Below, piece after piece: positions 1 through 7,219 of a DNA stretch of 23,996 nucleotides (position 1 is the stretch's first letter; every line of letters starts with the position of its first letter). The position numbers and the translations under genes were made by a program. The DNA comes from Deltaproteobacteria bacterium (GTDB taxonomy: Bacteria > SAR324 > JACQKK01). The notes under the pieces are model-generated. The model was given only the letters and a program-made list of their open reading frames with translations. It searched no databases and was not told the origin of the DNA. The stretch covers positions 1 through 23,996 of the forward strand of contig JAOUFO010000002.1 of NCBI GenBank assembly GCA_029858165.1. Direction: 5' to 3'.

Positions 1-761
1 CCCAGGTGCATCATCCCAAAGCCTGCCAGGACCTGATCACCATCTGCGACCAGGTGCACCAGGCCGCACCTCAAGTGCCTCTTTCGGCTCTGGTCAGCGC
101 CAGCCTGCTGGATGAAGACAAGCTGGTCTCCATCCAGGCCACCGGGGTGGACATCATCGGGGTGGGGCTGGATGCCGCCAACCCGGATGTGTTCCACAAC
201 ACCCGTGGCAAAGGGACCAAAGGCCCCCACGACTGGGAACACCACTGGAAGGTGGTCCGTCAGGCCCGCCGCATGTTTGGCCCCTTAAAGGTCAACTGCC
301 ATGTCATGGTGGGACTGGGAGAAACCGACCGGGACCTGATGGAACTGTTTGCCAATCTGAAATCCGAGCAGATTGCCGCCTATTTGTTTTCCTTCAACCC
401 GGAGGAAGGCACCCCCATGGATTCCACCCCCCGGGCGCCCCTGCACCGGATGCGGCGTATCCAACTGATCAAATATCTGATGGAAAAAAAGGAGCTTCCC
501 CTGTCGGCCCTCAGCTTCAATCAGGCCGGGGATTTAACCGGCCTGACCGCCTCAACAGCTCTGGTGGGAGAGGCGATCCAAATGGGGGAAGGGTTTATGA
601 CCGATGGCTGCCCGGACCGAAACGGGGAAATGACCTGCAACCGTCCTTTTGGCTCCTACCGCCCCGGAGAGCCTTTCCGGGATTACCCCTTCAAGCCCGA
701 CCAGGACGATCTGGCCGTTATCGCCCGGGAAATGCGGCTGGATGAAATCTGGACCCCATGA
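1..761 (+). CDS. Radical SAM protein, LipS1/LipS2-like lipoyl synthase component (5' end missing)
   Basis: About 250 residues of the C-terminal part of a biotin-synthase-related radical SAM enzyme are visible. The frame is open to the left edge, so the GTG at position 6 is not a real start, and the CxxxCxxC cluster motif lies outside the window. Visible hallmarks are beta-strand segments of the partial TIM barrel (VDIIGVGLDAANPDVF, VNCHVMVGLGETDRDL) and a C-terminal GCP...CNRPFGSYRPGEPF segment seen in LipS-like and COG2516-like proteins. The stop overlaps the next gene's start (ATGA), and that gene is a lipoate-protein-ligase homologue. Radical SAM proteins LipS1 and LipS2 are known to insert sulfur into octanoyl groups and to cluster with sLpl(AB)-type ligases. 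The lipoate role is therefore inferred mostly from context. I cannot tell LipS1 from LipS2, and a different biotin-synthase-like activity remains possible. Confidence 0.7.
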   Translation, partial: QVHHPKACQDLITICDQVHQAAPQVPLSALVSASLLDEDKLVSIQATGVDIIGVGLDAANPDVFHNTRGKGTKGPHDWEHHWKVVRQARRMFGPLKVNCHVMVGLGETDRDLMELFANLKSEQIAAYLFSFNPEEGTPMDSTPRAPLHRMRRIQLIKYLMEKKELPLSALSFNQAGDLTGLTASTALVGEAIQMGEGFMTDGCPDRNGEMTCNRPFGSYRPGEPFRDYPFKPDQDDLAVIAREMRLDEIWTP

Positions 762-1792
762 TCCACTCCCCGCCCTTGGCCCCGACCGGGATGCCGGTGC
801 GGCTGGTGCGTCTGGGGGGGGTGGAGGGGGTGTGGACCCAGGCGGTGTACCACGCCCTGGCCGAAACCATGACGGCTGATTCCCCCGATACCATCCTCAT
901 CACCCGTCCCGCCACCCCCTATGTGTGTCTGGGATTCCACCAGCAGGCCTCCCGTGTGTTGGACCAGGCCCGATGCCGGGCCATGGGGCTGCCCGTAGTG
1001 CGCCGCCGGGTGGGGGGCGGCCTCACCTATCTGGATGAAAATCAACTGTTCTACCAGTTTGTGTTTCATCACACCCGGGCGCCCTTGATGCCGACCCGGA
1101 TGTATGCCGATCTGCTACGGGGCCCGGTGGATGGATTGCGCCGCCTGGGATTAAACGCCCGGCTGGAAAAAACCAACGAAGTGGAGGTGGGGGGGCGGCG
1201 GATTGCCGGAATCGGCGGGGGACGGATAGAAGAAGCGGCGGTGGTGGTGGGCAACTACCTGTTTGATTTTGATTATCAGGCCATGAGCCGGGTATGGCGG
1301 GCACCCTCCCCCCAGTTTGCCCAACTGGCCGCCCAGGCCCTGGGGGAGCGGGTGACCACCCTGGCCCGTGAGGGAATCACCGCCGGGTTTGCCCAGGTGG
1401 AAGCCCACCTGGTGCAAGCCCTGACCCAGGCCATGGAGGGGCTGGGCCGCCCTGTGGCAGAGGCCTCCCTGACCCCCCGGGAGACCGCCGCCGCCGGGGA
1501 AATGGCCGCCCGTCTGACCCATCCGGATTTTGTGGCTTTTGCCCCGGAGGAAGACACCCCTCCCATGGAAGAACTGAAGGTTTCCGCCAGGGCGTTTATC
1601 CACCACCGGCTATGGCAGGGAGTTTACCGGAAACAACCGGTTCGGGTGGTGGCGGCGCTGCGGGTCAATGACGGAGTGATTGAAACCGCCCGGCTGGAAT
1701 CCACCCCCCCGGCGGACTGGAGCATCACCGCCGAGCGGCTAAAAGGCAACCGGTTGGATCAGTGGGCCGCTGTGATGGATGAAGGGAAATGA
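758..1792 (+). CDS. Lipoate-protein ligase A family protein (sLpl(AB)-like)
   Basis: A 344-residue member of the biotin/lipoate ligase superfamily, likely cytoplasmic. The catalytic domain (about residues 14-230) carries the RRVGGGLTYLDENQLFYQFV signature (83-102) and the NEVEVGGRRIAG segment (140-151), which corresponds to the ND-x-x-GRKxxG motif of LplA. The C-terminal region (about 265-344) resembles the LplA accessory domain, with VRVVAALRVNDGVIE. Family members attach lipoate or octanoate to lipoyl domains through an acyl-AMP intermediate. The ATG overlaps the stop of the upstream radical SAM gene, so the two are co-translated. One oddity: the lysine that is nearly invariant in LplA, LipB and BirA is Arg148 here (codon CGG after another CGG). 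This could mean altered chemistry or another substrate. The gene ends 16 bases before a convergent gene, and I see no terminator between them. Confidence 0.8.
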   Translation: MIHSPPLAPTGMPVRLVRLGGVEGVWTQAVYHALAETMTADSPDTILITRPATPYVCLGFHQQASRVLDQARCRAMGLPVVRRRVGGGLTYLDENQLFYQFVFHHTRAPLMPTRMYADLLRGPVDGLRRLGLNARLEKTNEVEVGGRRIAGIGGGRIEEAAVVVGNYLFDFDYQAMSRVWRAPSPQFAQLAAQALGERVTTLAREGITAGFAQVEAHLVQALTQAMEGLGRPVAEASLTPRETAAAGEMAARLTHPDFVAFAPEEDTPPMEELKVSARAFIHHRLWQGVYRKQPVRVVAALRVNDGVIETARLESTPPADWSITAERLKGNRLDQWAAVMDEGK

Positions 1793-1808
1793 ATTTGGGT
1801 GGGGGTTG

Positions 1809-2240
1809 TTAACCCTGGGCCTTGCGGGATTTGGAACGCTTCTTGTTTGGCGGGGGTTGGTCAACCGAAGGGGCCTCTGAAAAGCCATCAGAAACGGGAT
1901 CCGCATCCGGCCAGATAAAATAAAACCAATAGGCGGGCAGGGCAAAAACGCTGACAAACAACAACCCACCCCCCCACATCCATTTGCGGTCCTGGACCAG
2001 ACGGGGGTTCTTTACCAGATGCCAAATACAAAACGGGACCAGAGCCATCAGCACCAGCATGGTGAACAGATGGAACCCCATCATCAACAAAAAAGAGGCC
2101 GGGGGGTCCACAAACGGGTAATGGCCCGAGTTAAAATAAACCCCCAACACCTCGCGGGTCACCCACAACAACAGCAACCCGGCATAAAACAACGGCCAGA
2201 CGCACAACACACCGATGATGATTTTACCCGTGCGGTTCAT
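1809..2240 (-). CDS. Small three-helix membrane protein of unknown function
   Basis: 143 residues if translation begins at the ATG at 2240, which has AAGGA seven bases upstream. A longer reading from TTG at 2255 is less likely. Hydrophobic segments lie at about residues 7-28, 47-72 and 87-109. The motif around the third (KNPRLVQDRKWMWGGGLLF) resembles the conserved part of small PLDc_N-like membrane proteins, but I do not recognise a family with certainty. The C-terminus is polar and strongly basic (NKKRSKSRK) and is probably cytoplasmic. The gene starts 20 bases after the stop of the pyruvate:ferredoxin oxidoreductase delta-beta gene on the same strand, so it is probably in that operon. That suggests, but does not show, a link to the oxidoreductase. 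Confidence 0.65.
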   Translation of the reverse strand: MNRTGKIIIGVLCVWPLFYAGLLLLWVTREVLGVYFNSGHYPFVDPPASFLLMMGFHLFTMLVLMALVPFCIWHLVKNPRLVQDRKWMWGGGLLFVSVFALPAYWFYFIWPDADPVSDGFSEAPSVDQPPPNKKRSKSRKAQG

Positions 2241-2260
2241 CCCATGTTCCTTCAAAAAGG

Positions 2261-3802
2261 TCAGGATTTCTTCACCCCGGCCAGCTCCTGAAGCAGCCGC
2301 CAGTTTTTAAGCACCCGGCTTTGGGCCAGAAGCAGGGTTTCGCTGGGGTTGCCGTCCCGGTCAAACTGTTTGGCAAACCGCCCTTCGGTACGGGCAAAAT
2401 CACTGAAGTTGAACTCTTTTTCGGTTTTGGAATCCTTCATCCAGTCGTCCGTCATGCCGGGATTGCCCCTCAGGTTCAACCGTTCCTTCAGGGATTCTCC
2501 CTTGCGCGGATCGTGAATCATCAAAGGGAAGGCCCGGCTTTGGACCGCCTTTTTGGATTGCTCGTTGGCTTTGTCATCCGGCACCAGATGTTCCGGCTGG
2601 CAGGTGGTGTACACATTGACCAAGGCCGGTCCGGGGAAGGCGTTGGCCTCGCGGATCACCTGATAAAAGTGGTTTACAAAGGCCGCTGAAGTTTGGGCCA
2701 CATACACATCCGGGTGCATGATGGCAATGTTGGAGAGTTCCTTGCGGGATTCCAGCTTGCCCGGCTGGGACTTGCCGTGGGGGGACATCTTGGCCGCCTG
2801 ACCGGTAAAGGTGGCCGTGGAGGCCTGCCCCCCGGTGTTGGAATACACCTGGGTATCCAGCACCAGCACCTTGATATCCATGCCGGAGGTGAGCATCCGG
2901 CTAAGGGCCTGGAACCCGATATCATACATGGCGCCATCCCCCCCCATCACCCACAACCGCTTGTTCTGGTCCCCCATCTGGTCCCACCGGGCACGGACCC
3001 CCATGGCGGTGGTGGGAGCGTTTTCAAACAAAGAATTGGCCCAGGTGACCAGATACGGATTGTGGGGATAGGTGGAGCCGTAAACCGTGTTGCATCCGGT
3101 GGCGGCGATGATGCCGATGTTTTCCCGGCCGTATTCCTCACCGGTGGAAGCCAGCATCATCCGGATGGCCGTGGCCTCCCCGCAGCCGGCGCAGGAACCG
3201 GCCCCCCCCACATACAGCAGGGATTTTTCCTGGTTCAGCATCACATCAATGGGCAGTTTTTTGGCCAGAAAGCGGTCCGGGGTGGGGGGCACACGGTGAA
3301 TGTGCTTGTAGAGCATTTGATAGCGGGCCAGCACACCGTTTTCCTTGGTTTCCATGGAAAGCGCATCGTGGCTGCCGCACACCGTCACACATTCCGAGCA
3401 ACCCTTGCATTTGGTGGGATCAATATATATGGAAAACAGCCCCCCTTTTTCTCCTTTTTTCTCAAAAATCCCGTGAAACTTGGTGGTTTGGGCCCATTGG
3501 TTTTTAAAATCCTCCTGCTGGTTCGCGGGCAGGGTTTTGGCCTCTTTTTCCACCTCTTCCGGGTCGGCGATCTTGGCCAGGATGGCCGTATCCGGGCAGG
3601 CGGTCACGCATTCCATACAGGCCACGCATTTGGCAAAATCGTACCGGGGGATTTCGGTGGAAATGTGGGTAAAATCCCGAACGGCCGCGGTCCCGGGAGG
3701 AATCAGGGCGCGGGCGGCCAGTTCATCGGCGGGAAGGTTGTGGCCCCTGCCGTCCTCATAGCCATCCAGCACCTGCTTAAAACCGGTCAGATTGGCAACC
3801 AT
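2261..3802 (-). CDS. Pyruvate:ferredoxin oxidoreductase, fused delta-beta subunit
   Basis: 513 residues, matching the C-terminal half of single-chain pyruvate:ferredoxin oxidoreductases. An 8-Fe ferredoxin domain is at about 52-145, with clusters at C59/62/65/69 and C132/135/138/142. The thiamine-pyrophosphate beta domain (about 190-450) has the proximal-cluster cysteines C204, C207, C237 and C401, the GDG motif near 288-290 and YSNTGGQ at 320-326, which is typical of the pyruvate enzymes. The complex interconverts pyruvate plus CoA with acetyl-CoA plus CO2 using ferredoxin. The ATG at 3802 has AGGAG six bases upstream. The partner alpha-gamma gene ends 200 bases upstream on the same strand, and a promoter-like sequence sits in that gap. 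Pyruvate is the likeliest substrate by motif, but another 2-oxoacid cannot be excluded. Confidence 0.92.
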   Translation of the reverse strand: MVANLTGFKQVLDGYEDGRGHNLPADELAARALIPPGTAAVRDFTHISTEIPRYDFAKCVACMECVTACPDTAILAKIADPEEVEKEAKTLPANQQEDFKNQWAQTTKFHGIFEKKGEKGGLFSIYIDPTKCKGCSECVTVCGSHDALSMETKENGVLARYQMLYKHIHRVPPTPDRFLAKKLPIDVMLNQEKSLLYVGGAGSCAGCGEATAIRMMLASTGEEYGRENIGIIAATGCNTVYGSTYPHNPYLVTWANSLFENAPTTAMGVRARWDQMGDQNKRLWVMGGDGAMYDIGFQALSRMLTSGMDIKVLVLDTQVYSNTGGQASTATFTGQAAKMSPHGKSQPGKLESRKELSNIAIMHPDVYVAQTSAAFVNHFYQVIREANAFPGPALVNVYTTCQPEHLVPDDKANEQSKKAVQSRAFPLMIHDPRKGESLKERLNLRGNPGMTDDWMKDSKTEKEFNFSDFARTEGRFAKQFDRDGNPSETLLLAQSRVLKNWRLLQELAGVKKS

Positions 3803-3944
3803 GTGATTCTCCTGGAAGTTAGCCCCCGCACCCTTTTAAAACCATCAAGGCCAGCGGCGGAAGGCGGCTTATGTCCTGCCCTGGGGAGCCTTGGAAGAAC
3901 CATCCTCCCGGCCCATCAAACACACAGGGGTTTATATACGTCTA

Positions 3945-3973
3945 TTTATAGCATATTTAACCGCTCCCGCCAA
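3945..3973 (-). promoter_or_regulatory. Sigma70-type promoter before the delta-beta gene
   Basis: On the minus strand, TTGGCG (3973-3968) is followed by a 17-base spacer and TATAAA (3950-3945), preceded by TGC as in an extended -10. Transcription would begin near 3938 and leave a leader of about 135 bases before the ATG at 3802. The 200-base gap is long for two subunits of one enzyme, which supports an independent or supplementary promoter. I found no convincing hairpin in the leader. Confidence 0.5.
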
Positions 3974-4002
3974 GCTGTATGCCGGATTGGTTTTGGGAGA
4001 GG

Positions 4003-5976
4003 TCAGACGGCGCTTTTCAGCCCGGCCCCTTTTTTGTTTTGGATCAGTTCCTGGGGCATCTCCCGCAGTTCTTTGTATCCCCGGATGACGCATTTGAGGT
4101 TGGAGGCCACCACTTTTTCCGATTGATGGCCGAAGTATTTGTTGAGGGCTTTTTCCACCCCGGCAAACAGTTGTTCGTCGGTCACCCCCATTTTTACGCG
4201 GAAAGGGGAGGCGTGAAGAAAGACCCCCAGCAGCACAATCCCCTGCATGCGGATCACCAGGTCCGGCCGGGGGGCCTCCTCGGTGGCAATTTTAAGGGTA
4301 TCCAGATAAAACACCTTGGCCTTGGCCTCACGCAGAGAATCCTTGTGATGGGGGGGCACATGGGTCCACAGGCTTTCCGGGTCCTCATGGCGCCATTGGA
4401 TGAACACCGTGCCGCCTTGGGTCAGCCCGTAAAAAGGATTGCCGTGGGCCAGGGCGTTGATGTCGTTCAAGGGAACGAATTCCACATGCTCCATTTCGCA
4501 ATGGGAGCGGATGTGTTCGGGGGCCAGGGTCAGGTAGTAATTGGTGGGCAGCCCTTTTTTTTCTGATCCGTACAGCGAATTGGCCTGAACCGATACATTG
4601 AACAGGTCCGCGGCCACGGTGGCGATCACCTTGTTGGTGGTGACCGATCCAAACCCGCCGATGGAATACCCCCGCATGGAAAAGGAACCTTGGGGGCGGA
4701 TATCCGGCTCTTCGGTAAGTTGAAGGGCGGTGGGATGGTCCACATTCAGGGTGAAATAGTTGGTTTTCCCATTGGCAATGTAGTTGTACACGGCGATCAG
4801 GTCCCCCGGGCGGATGTCCCGGCTGCCCAGCCCGGCGGAACCGATGGCGATGGAAGGCACGCGGGTGATTTTGGGGTATCCCTCCCGGCCCATCAGGGCA
4901 TCGGAAAAGGCCGCTTTGATTTCCGCCGCCAAAGGATTGTTTTCAGCGGCGGCCACATCCAGCCGTTCTATGATGGCCATTCCTTTTAAGTTTTTCAGAA
5001 TTTCCACCAGTTCCGCCCCTGGGAAGGGTCGGAAGGCCACCGGGTACACCACCCCGGCCTTCATGCCGTGTTGCTCCCGCATCAGGTCCACCACCGCTTC
5101 GGCGGTTTCGGCCATGGAACCCAAAGCCACAATGGCGTATTCGGCATCTTCCATTTTATACCCGCCCACCAAGGGGTAGTGGCGGCCCGTCAGGCGGGCG
5201 TATTCCCGGCTGGCCTCCAGCAGGGCGGGTTTCAGTTTATCGTAATAGGCCCGCTGGGCGATCTTGCCCCGCATGTAGGAATCCTGGTTCTGCACCACCC
5301 CGGACATGGTCCCCGCCACCGGGTCAAACAGGGTGTGCAGTTTGTCGGCGGGAGAACCGATGTATTCTTTCATCAGTTCTTCTTCCGGCAGCAGGATGGT
5401 TTCCAGAGTGTGGGTGGTTAAAAAACCGTCCTGGATGGACATAAAGGGGGTATCGGTGGCTTCCGCCGCACGGCGGGCAATCAGATTTAAATCGGTGGCT
5501 TCCTGGGCATTGCGGGCAAACACCATCCCCCAGCCCACATCGGCCACCCCCATCACATCATCGTGACCGGCATGAATGTTCAAAGACTGGCTGGTCATGG
5601 CCCGCGCCCCGATGTTAAACACCACCGGCAGCCGCTTGCCGCTAAGCACATACATCACCTCTTTCATCAGGATCAATCCCTGACCGGAAGTGAAGTTGCT
5701 GACCCGTCCCCCCGCCAATGCAAACCCTTCAGAGGCCGAAGCGGAGGAGTGCTCACTTTCGGCTTCTAAAAAAACAAGCTCATCCCCCCACAGATTTTTT
5801 TTGCCGTTATAGGCTGCCTGGGCAAAGGATACCCCCATGCTGGTGGTGGGGGTGATGGGAAAGGCGCAGGCGGATTGGCTGATGGCTGTTTCCACCCATA
5901 CCACCCCCCCGGACCCATCGGTGGTGGCGGGGATCCCCGGGTATTTGCCCTGGGGTTTCTGATCGGTTTTGGACAT
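4003..5976 (-). CDS. Pyruvate:ferredoxin oxidoreductase, fused alpha-gamma subunit
   Basis: 657 residues from the ATG at 5976, which has GGAAAG nine bases upstream. An in-frame extension to 6120 lacks family similarity and is not adopted. The alpha part (about 15-410) has the CAFPITPTTSMG motif, SGQGLILMKEV, the NIHAGHDDVM segment and SIQDGFLTTH, all as in pyruvate:ferredoxin oxidoreductase domains I and II. The gamma part (about 430-640) has SIGGFGSVTTNK and related segments of domain III. With the delta-beta product it would form the complete enzyme, so this is a two-gene version of the single-chain enzyme cut between the gamma and ferredoxin domains. The alpha part binds substrate and CoA; the iron-sulfur clusters are all in the partner. 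Confidence 0.92.
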   Translation of the reverse strand: MSKTDQKPQGKYPGIPATTDGSGGVVWVETAISQSACAFPITPTTSMGVSFAQAAYNGKKNLWGDELVFLEAESEHSSASASEGFALAGGRVSNFTSGQGLILMKEVMYVLSGKRLPVVFNIGARAMTSQSLNIHAGHDDVMGVADVGWGMVFARNAQEATDLNLIARRAAEATDTPFMSIQDGFLTTHTLETILLPEEELMKEYIGSPADKLHTLFDPVAGTMSGVVQNQDSYMRGKIAQRAYYDKLKPALLEASREYARLTGRHYPLVGGYKMEDAEYAIVALGSMAETAEAVVDLMREQHGMKAGVVYPVAFRPFPGAELVEILKNLKGMAIIERLDVAAAENNPLAAEIKAAFSDALMGREGYPKITRVPSIAIGSAGLGSRDIRPGDLIAVYNYIANGKTNYFTLNVDHPTALQLTEEPDIRPQGSFSMRGYSIGGFGSVTTNKVIATVAADLFNVSVQANSLYGSEKKGLPTNYYLTLAPEHIRSHCEMEHVEFVPLNDINALAHGNPFYGLTQGGTVFIQWRHEDPESLWTHVPPHHKDSLREAKAKVFYLDTLKIATEEAPRPDLVIRMQGIVLLGVFLHASPFRVKMGVTDEQLFAGVEKALNKYFGHQSEKVVASNLKCVIRGYKELREMPQELIQNKKGAGLKSAV

Positions 5977-6058
5977 GGCGTTTTTCTTTCCAGAAAGTCT
6001 GTATTTGAATGGAACCCTTCTGTGGTTTCTCCCGGATGTTTTCCTCCGGCCCTGGTTA

Positions 6059-6093
6059 GGGTTATTGTAACCCCATGCGTCCGGTGTTGTCTT
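6059..6093 (-). promoter_or_regulatory. Candidate promoter with inverted repeat for the oxidoreductase operon
   Basis: GGGTTA (6059-6064) and TAACCC (6068-6073) form a perfect inverted repeat with a three-base centre. On the minus strand it covers the hexamer TACAAT (6069-6064), a plausible -10. AAGACA (6093-6088), 18 bases further up, is a weak -35. The overlap suggests an operator, but no regulator is identified and the -35 match is poor. Confidence 0.3.
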
Positions 6094-6310
6094 AGAAAAT
6101 TGCAATCCGGCCCGCCACACCCCCCCTTTTTGGAGGGCGGCGGGGGGAATTCACAAAAAGGAGGTCTGGGGAGGGATTCATATTTCCTACCACCATAATG
6201 GGCAAGGCGGGGTGGTGTCAATATGGGAAGAAGCCCTGGAAATTGGCCAAATAGAACCCCTGACGTCACCACGGACATATAAGATTACACCACCGGGCCG
6301 CCAACCAGGG

Positions 6311-6339
6311 TAGGCTCCATGAGCCTAATCGTGTACAAT
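6311..6339 (+). promoter_or_regulatory. Candidate promoter with inverted repeat for the export cluster
   Basis: TAGGCTC (6311-6317) and GAGCCTA (6321-6327) are perfect inverted arms around CAT. They are followed by TGTACAAT, whose TACAAT (6334-6339) could be a -10. There is no consensus -35; the repeat occupies that place and could bind an activator or a repressor. Transcription would start about 45 bases before the ATG at 6392. Confidence 0.33.
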
Positions 6340-6391
6340 GGGGTTGCCTGGGAGAAAACCCCCTTTCCGGTGGAACCCTGTGGGAGACCCT

Positions 6392-7204
6392 ATGCCGAAC
6401 ACCTTGACAAGCAAACCTGTGGCTGACCGGAAAAATCGGGGCATGTGGTTGCCCCTGTGGATTCCAACCCTGGTGATCCTGGCCGTTGCGGGGGGGGGAG
6501 TGGCCGGAGGGGCGGGGATGGATGCCAAAACCCTGATGCACCATATGGACCGGTTGTACCGCAGCGATTCCTCCCATGCCCGGATGACCATGCGGGTGCG
6601 GACCGCCCATTATGAACGCACCATGACCATGGAGGCCTGGAGCAAAGGCAAGGAGAAATCCCTGGTGGTGATTCTGGCCCCCAAGAAGGACCGGGGGGTG
6701 GCCACCCTTAAAGTGGGAAAAAACATCTGGAACTGGCTGCCCAAAATAGGCCAGCAAACCAAAGTGCCCAGCAGCATGATGATGGGTTCCTGGATGGGCA
6801 GCCATTTCACAAACGATGATCTGATTGCGGAAAGCTCTTTGGAGGAGGACTACAACGCCTCCATCACCTATCAGGGTCCCCGGGGGGGAAAAACCATTTA
6901 TGAAGTGACCTTAAGCCCCAAACCGGATGCCCCGGTGGTATGGGGCAAACTGGTGATGGAAATTGAGCAAATCACCCTGTTGCCGTTGAAATCCCTGTAT
7001 TACGATGAGGACCAGATGCTGGTGCGCACCATGGTGTATCTGGATGTTCGCTCCATGGGGGGGCGGAACATTCCGGTGAAAATGGTGCTGACCCCGGAAG
7101 GCAATCCGGAGGAATCCACCACGGTGGTGTATGAGGATATGCGGTTTGACCTGCCCCTGGAAGACCGCCAGTTTTCTTTGCAGGCCCTGCGCACAAAACG
7201 GTAA
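6392..7204 (+). CDS. LolA-like outer-membrane lipoprotein-sorting protein, periplasmic
   Basis: 270 residues from the ATG at 6392, which has GGGAG five bases upstream. An ATG at 6338 is in frame but lacks such a site and would put 18 extra residues before the signal. Residues 13-42 form a basic stretch plus a hydrophobic core (WLPLWIPTLVILAVAGG) ending in small residues, a probable Sec signal peptide. The mature part matches the LolA-like family annotated as outer membrane lipoprotein-sorting protein (PF17131-type): repeated beta-strands, HARMTMRVRTAHYERTMTME, an NIWNWLPKIGQ segment and a C-terminal EDMRFDLPLEDRQFSLQAL. Such proteins carry lipid-like cargo in a half-open beta-barrel. The gene is first in a run with ABC permeases, an ATPase and an outer-membrane protein, so it probably shuttles the exporter's substrate across the periplasm. 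Confidence 0.85.
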   Translation: MPNTLTSKPVADRKNRGMWLPLWIPTLVILAVAGGGVAGGAGMDAKTLMHHMDRLYRSDSSHARMTMRVRTAHYERTMTMEAWSKGKEKSLVVILAPKKDRGVATLKVGKNIWNWLPKIGQQTKVPSSMMMGSWMGSHFTNDDLIAESSLEEDYNASITYQGPRGGKTIYEVTLSPKPDAPVVWGKLVMEIEQITLLPLKSLYYDEDQMLVRTMVYLDVRSMGGRNIPVKMVLTPEGNPEESTTVVYEDMRFDLPLEDRQFSLQALRTKR

Positions 7205-7219
7205 CCATTCTGAGGTGCC

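Larger units (their letters stand above)
5977..6391. other. Divergent intergenic regulatory region
   Basis: 415 bases with no gene separate the minus-strand oxidoreductase operon from the plus-strand export cluster. Contents seen: an inverted repeat at 6059-6073 over a minus-strand -10-like TACAAT, an inverted repeat at 6311-6327 just before a plus-strand TACAAT, the palindromes TTGGCCAA (6243-6250) and TGACGTCA (6261-6268), and runs of C and G at about 6120-6180. Short reading frames in this stretch show no protein-like features. Confidence 0.6.

Noticed and set aside
2693..4126. 477-codon open frame on the plus strand opposite the oxidoreductase delta-beta gene
   Set aside because: Gly/His/Gln-rich translation without domains, antisense to a gene with clear family motifs. 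It reflects GC-rich codon bias.
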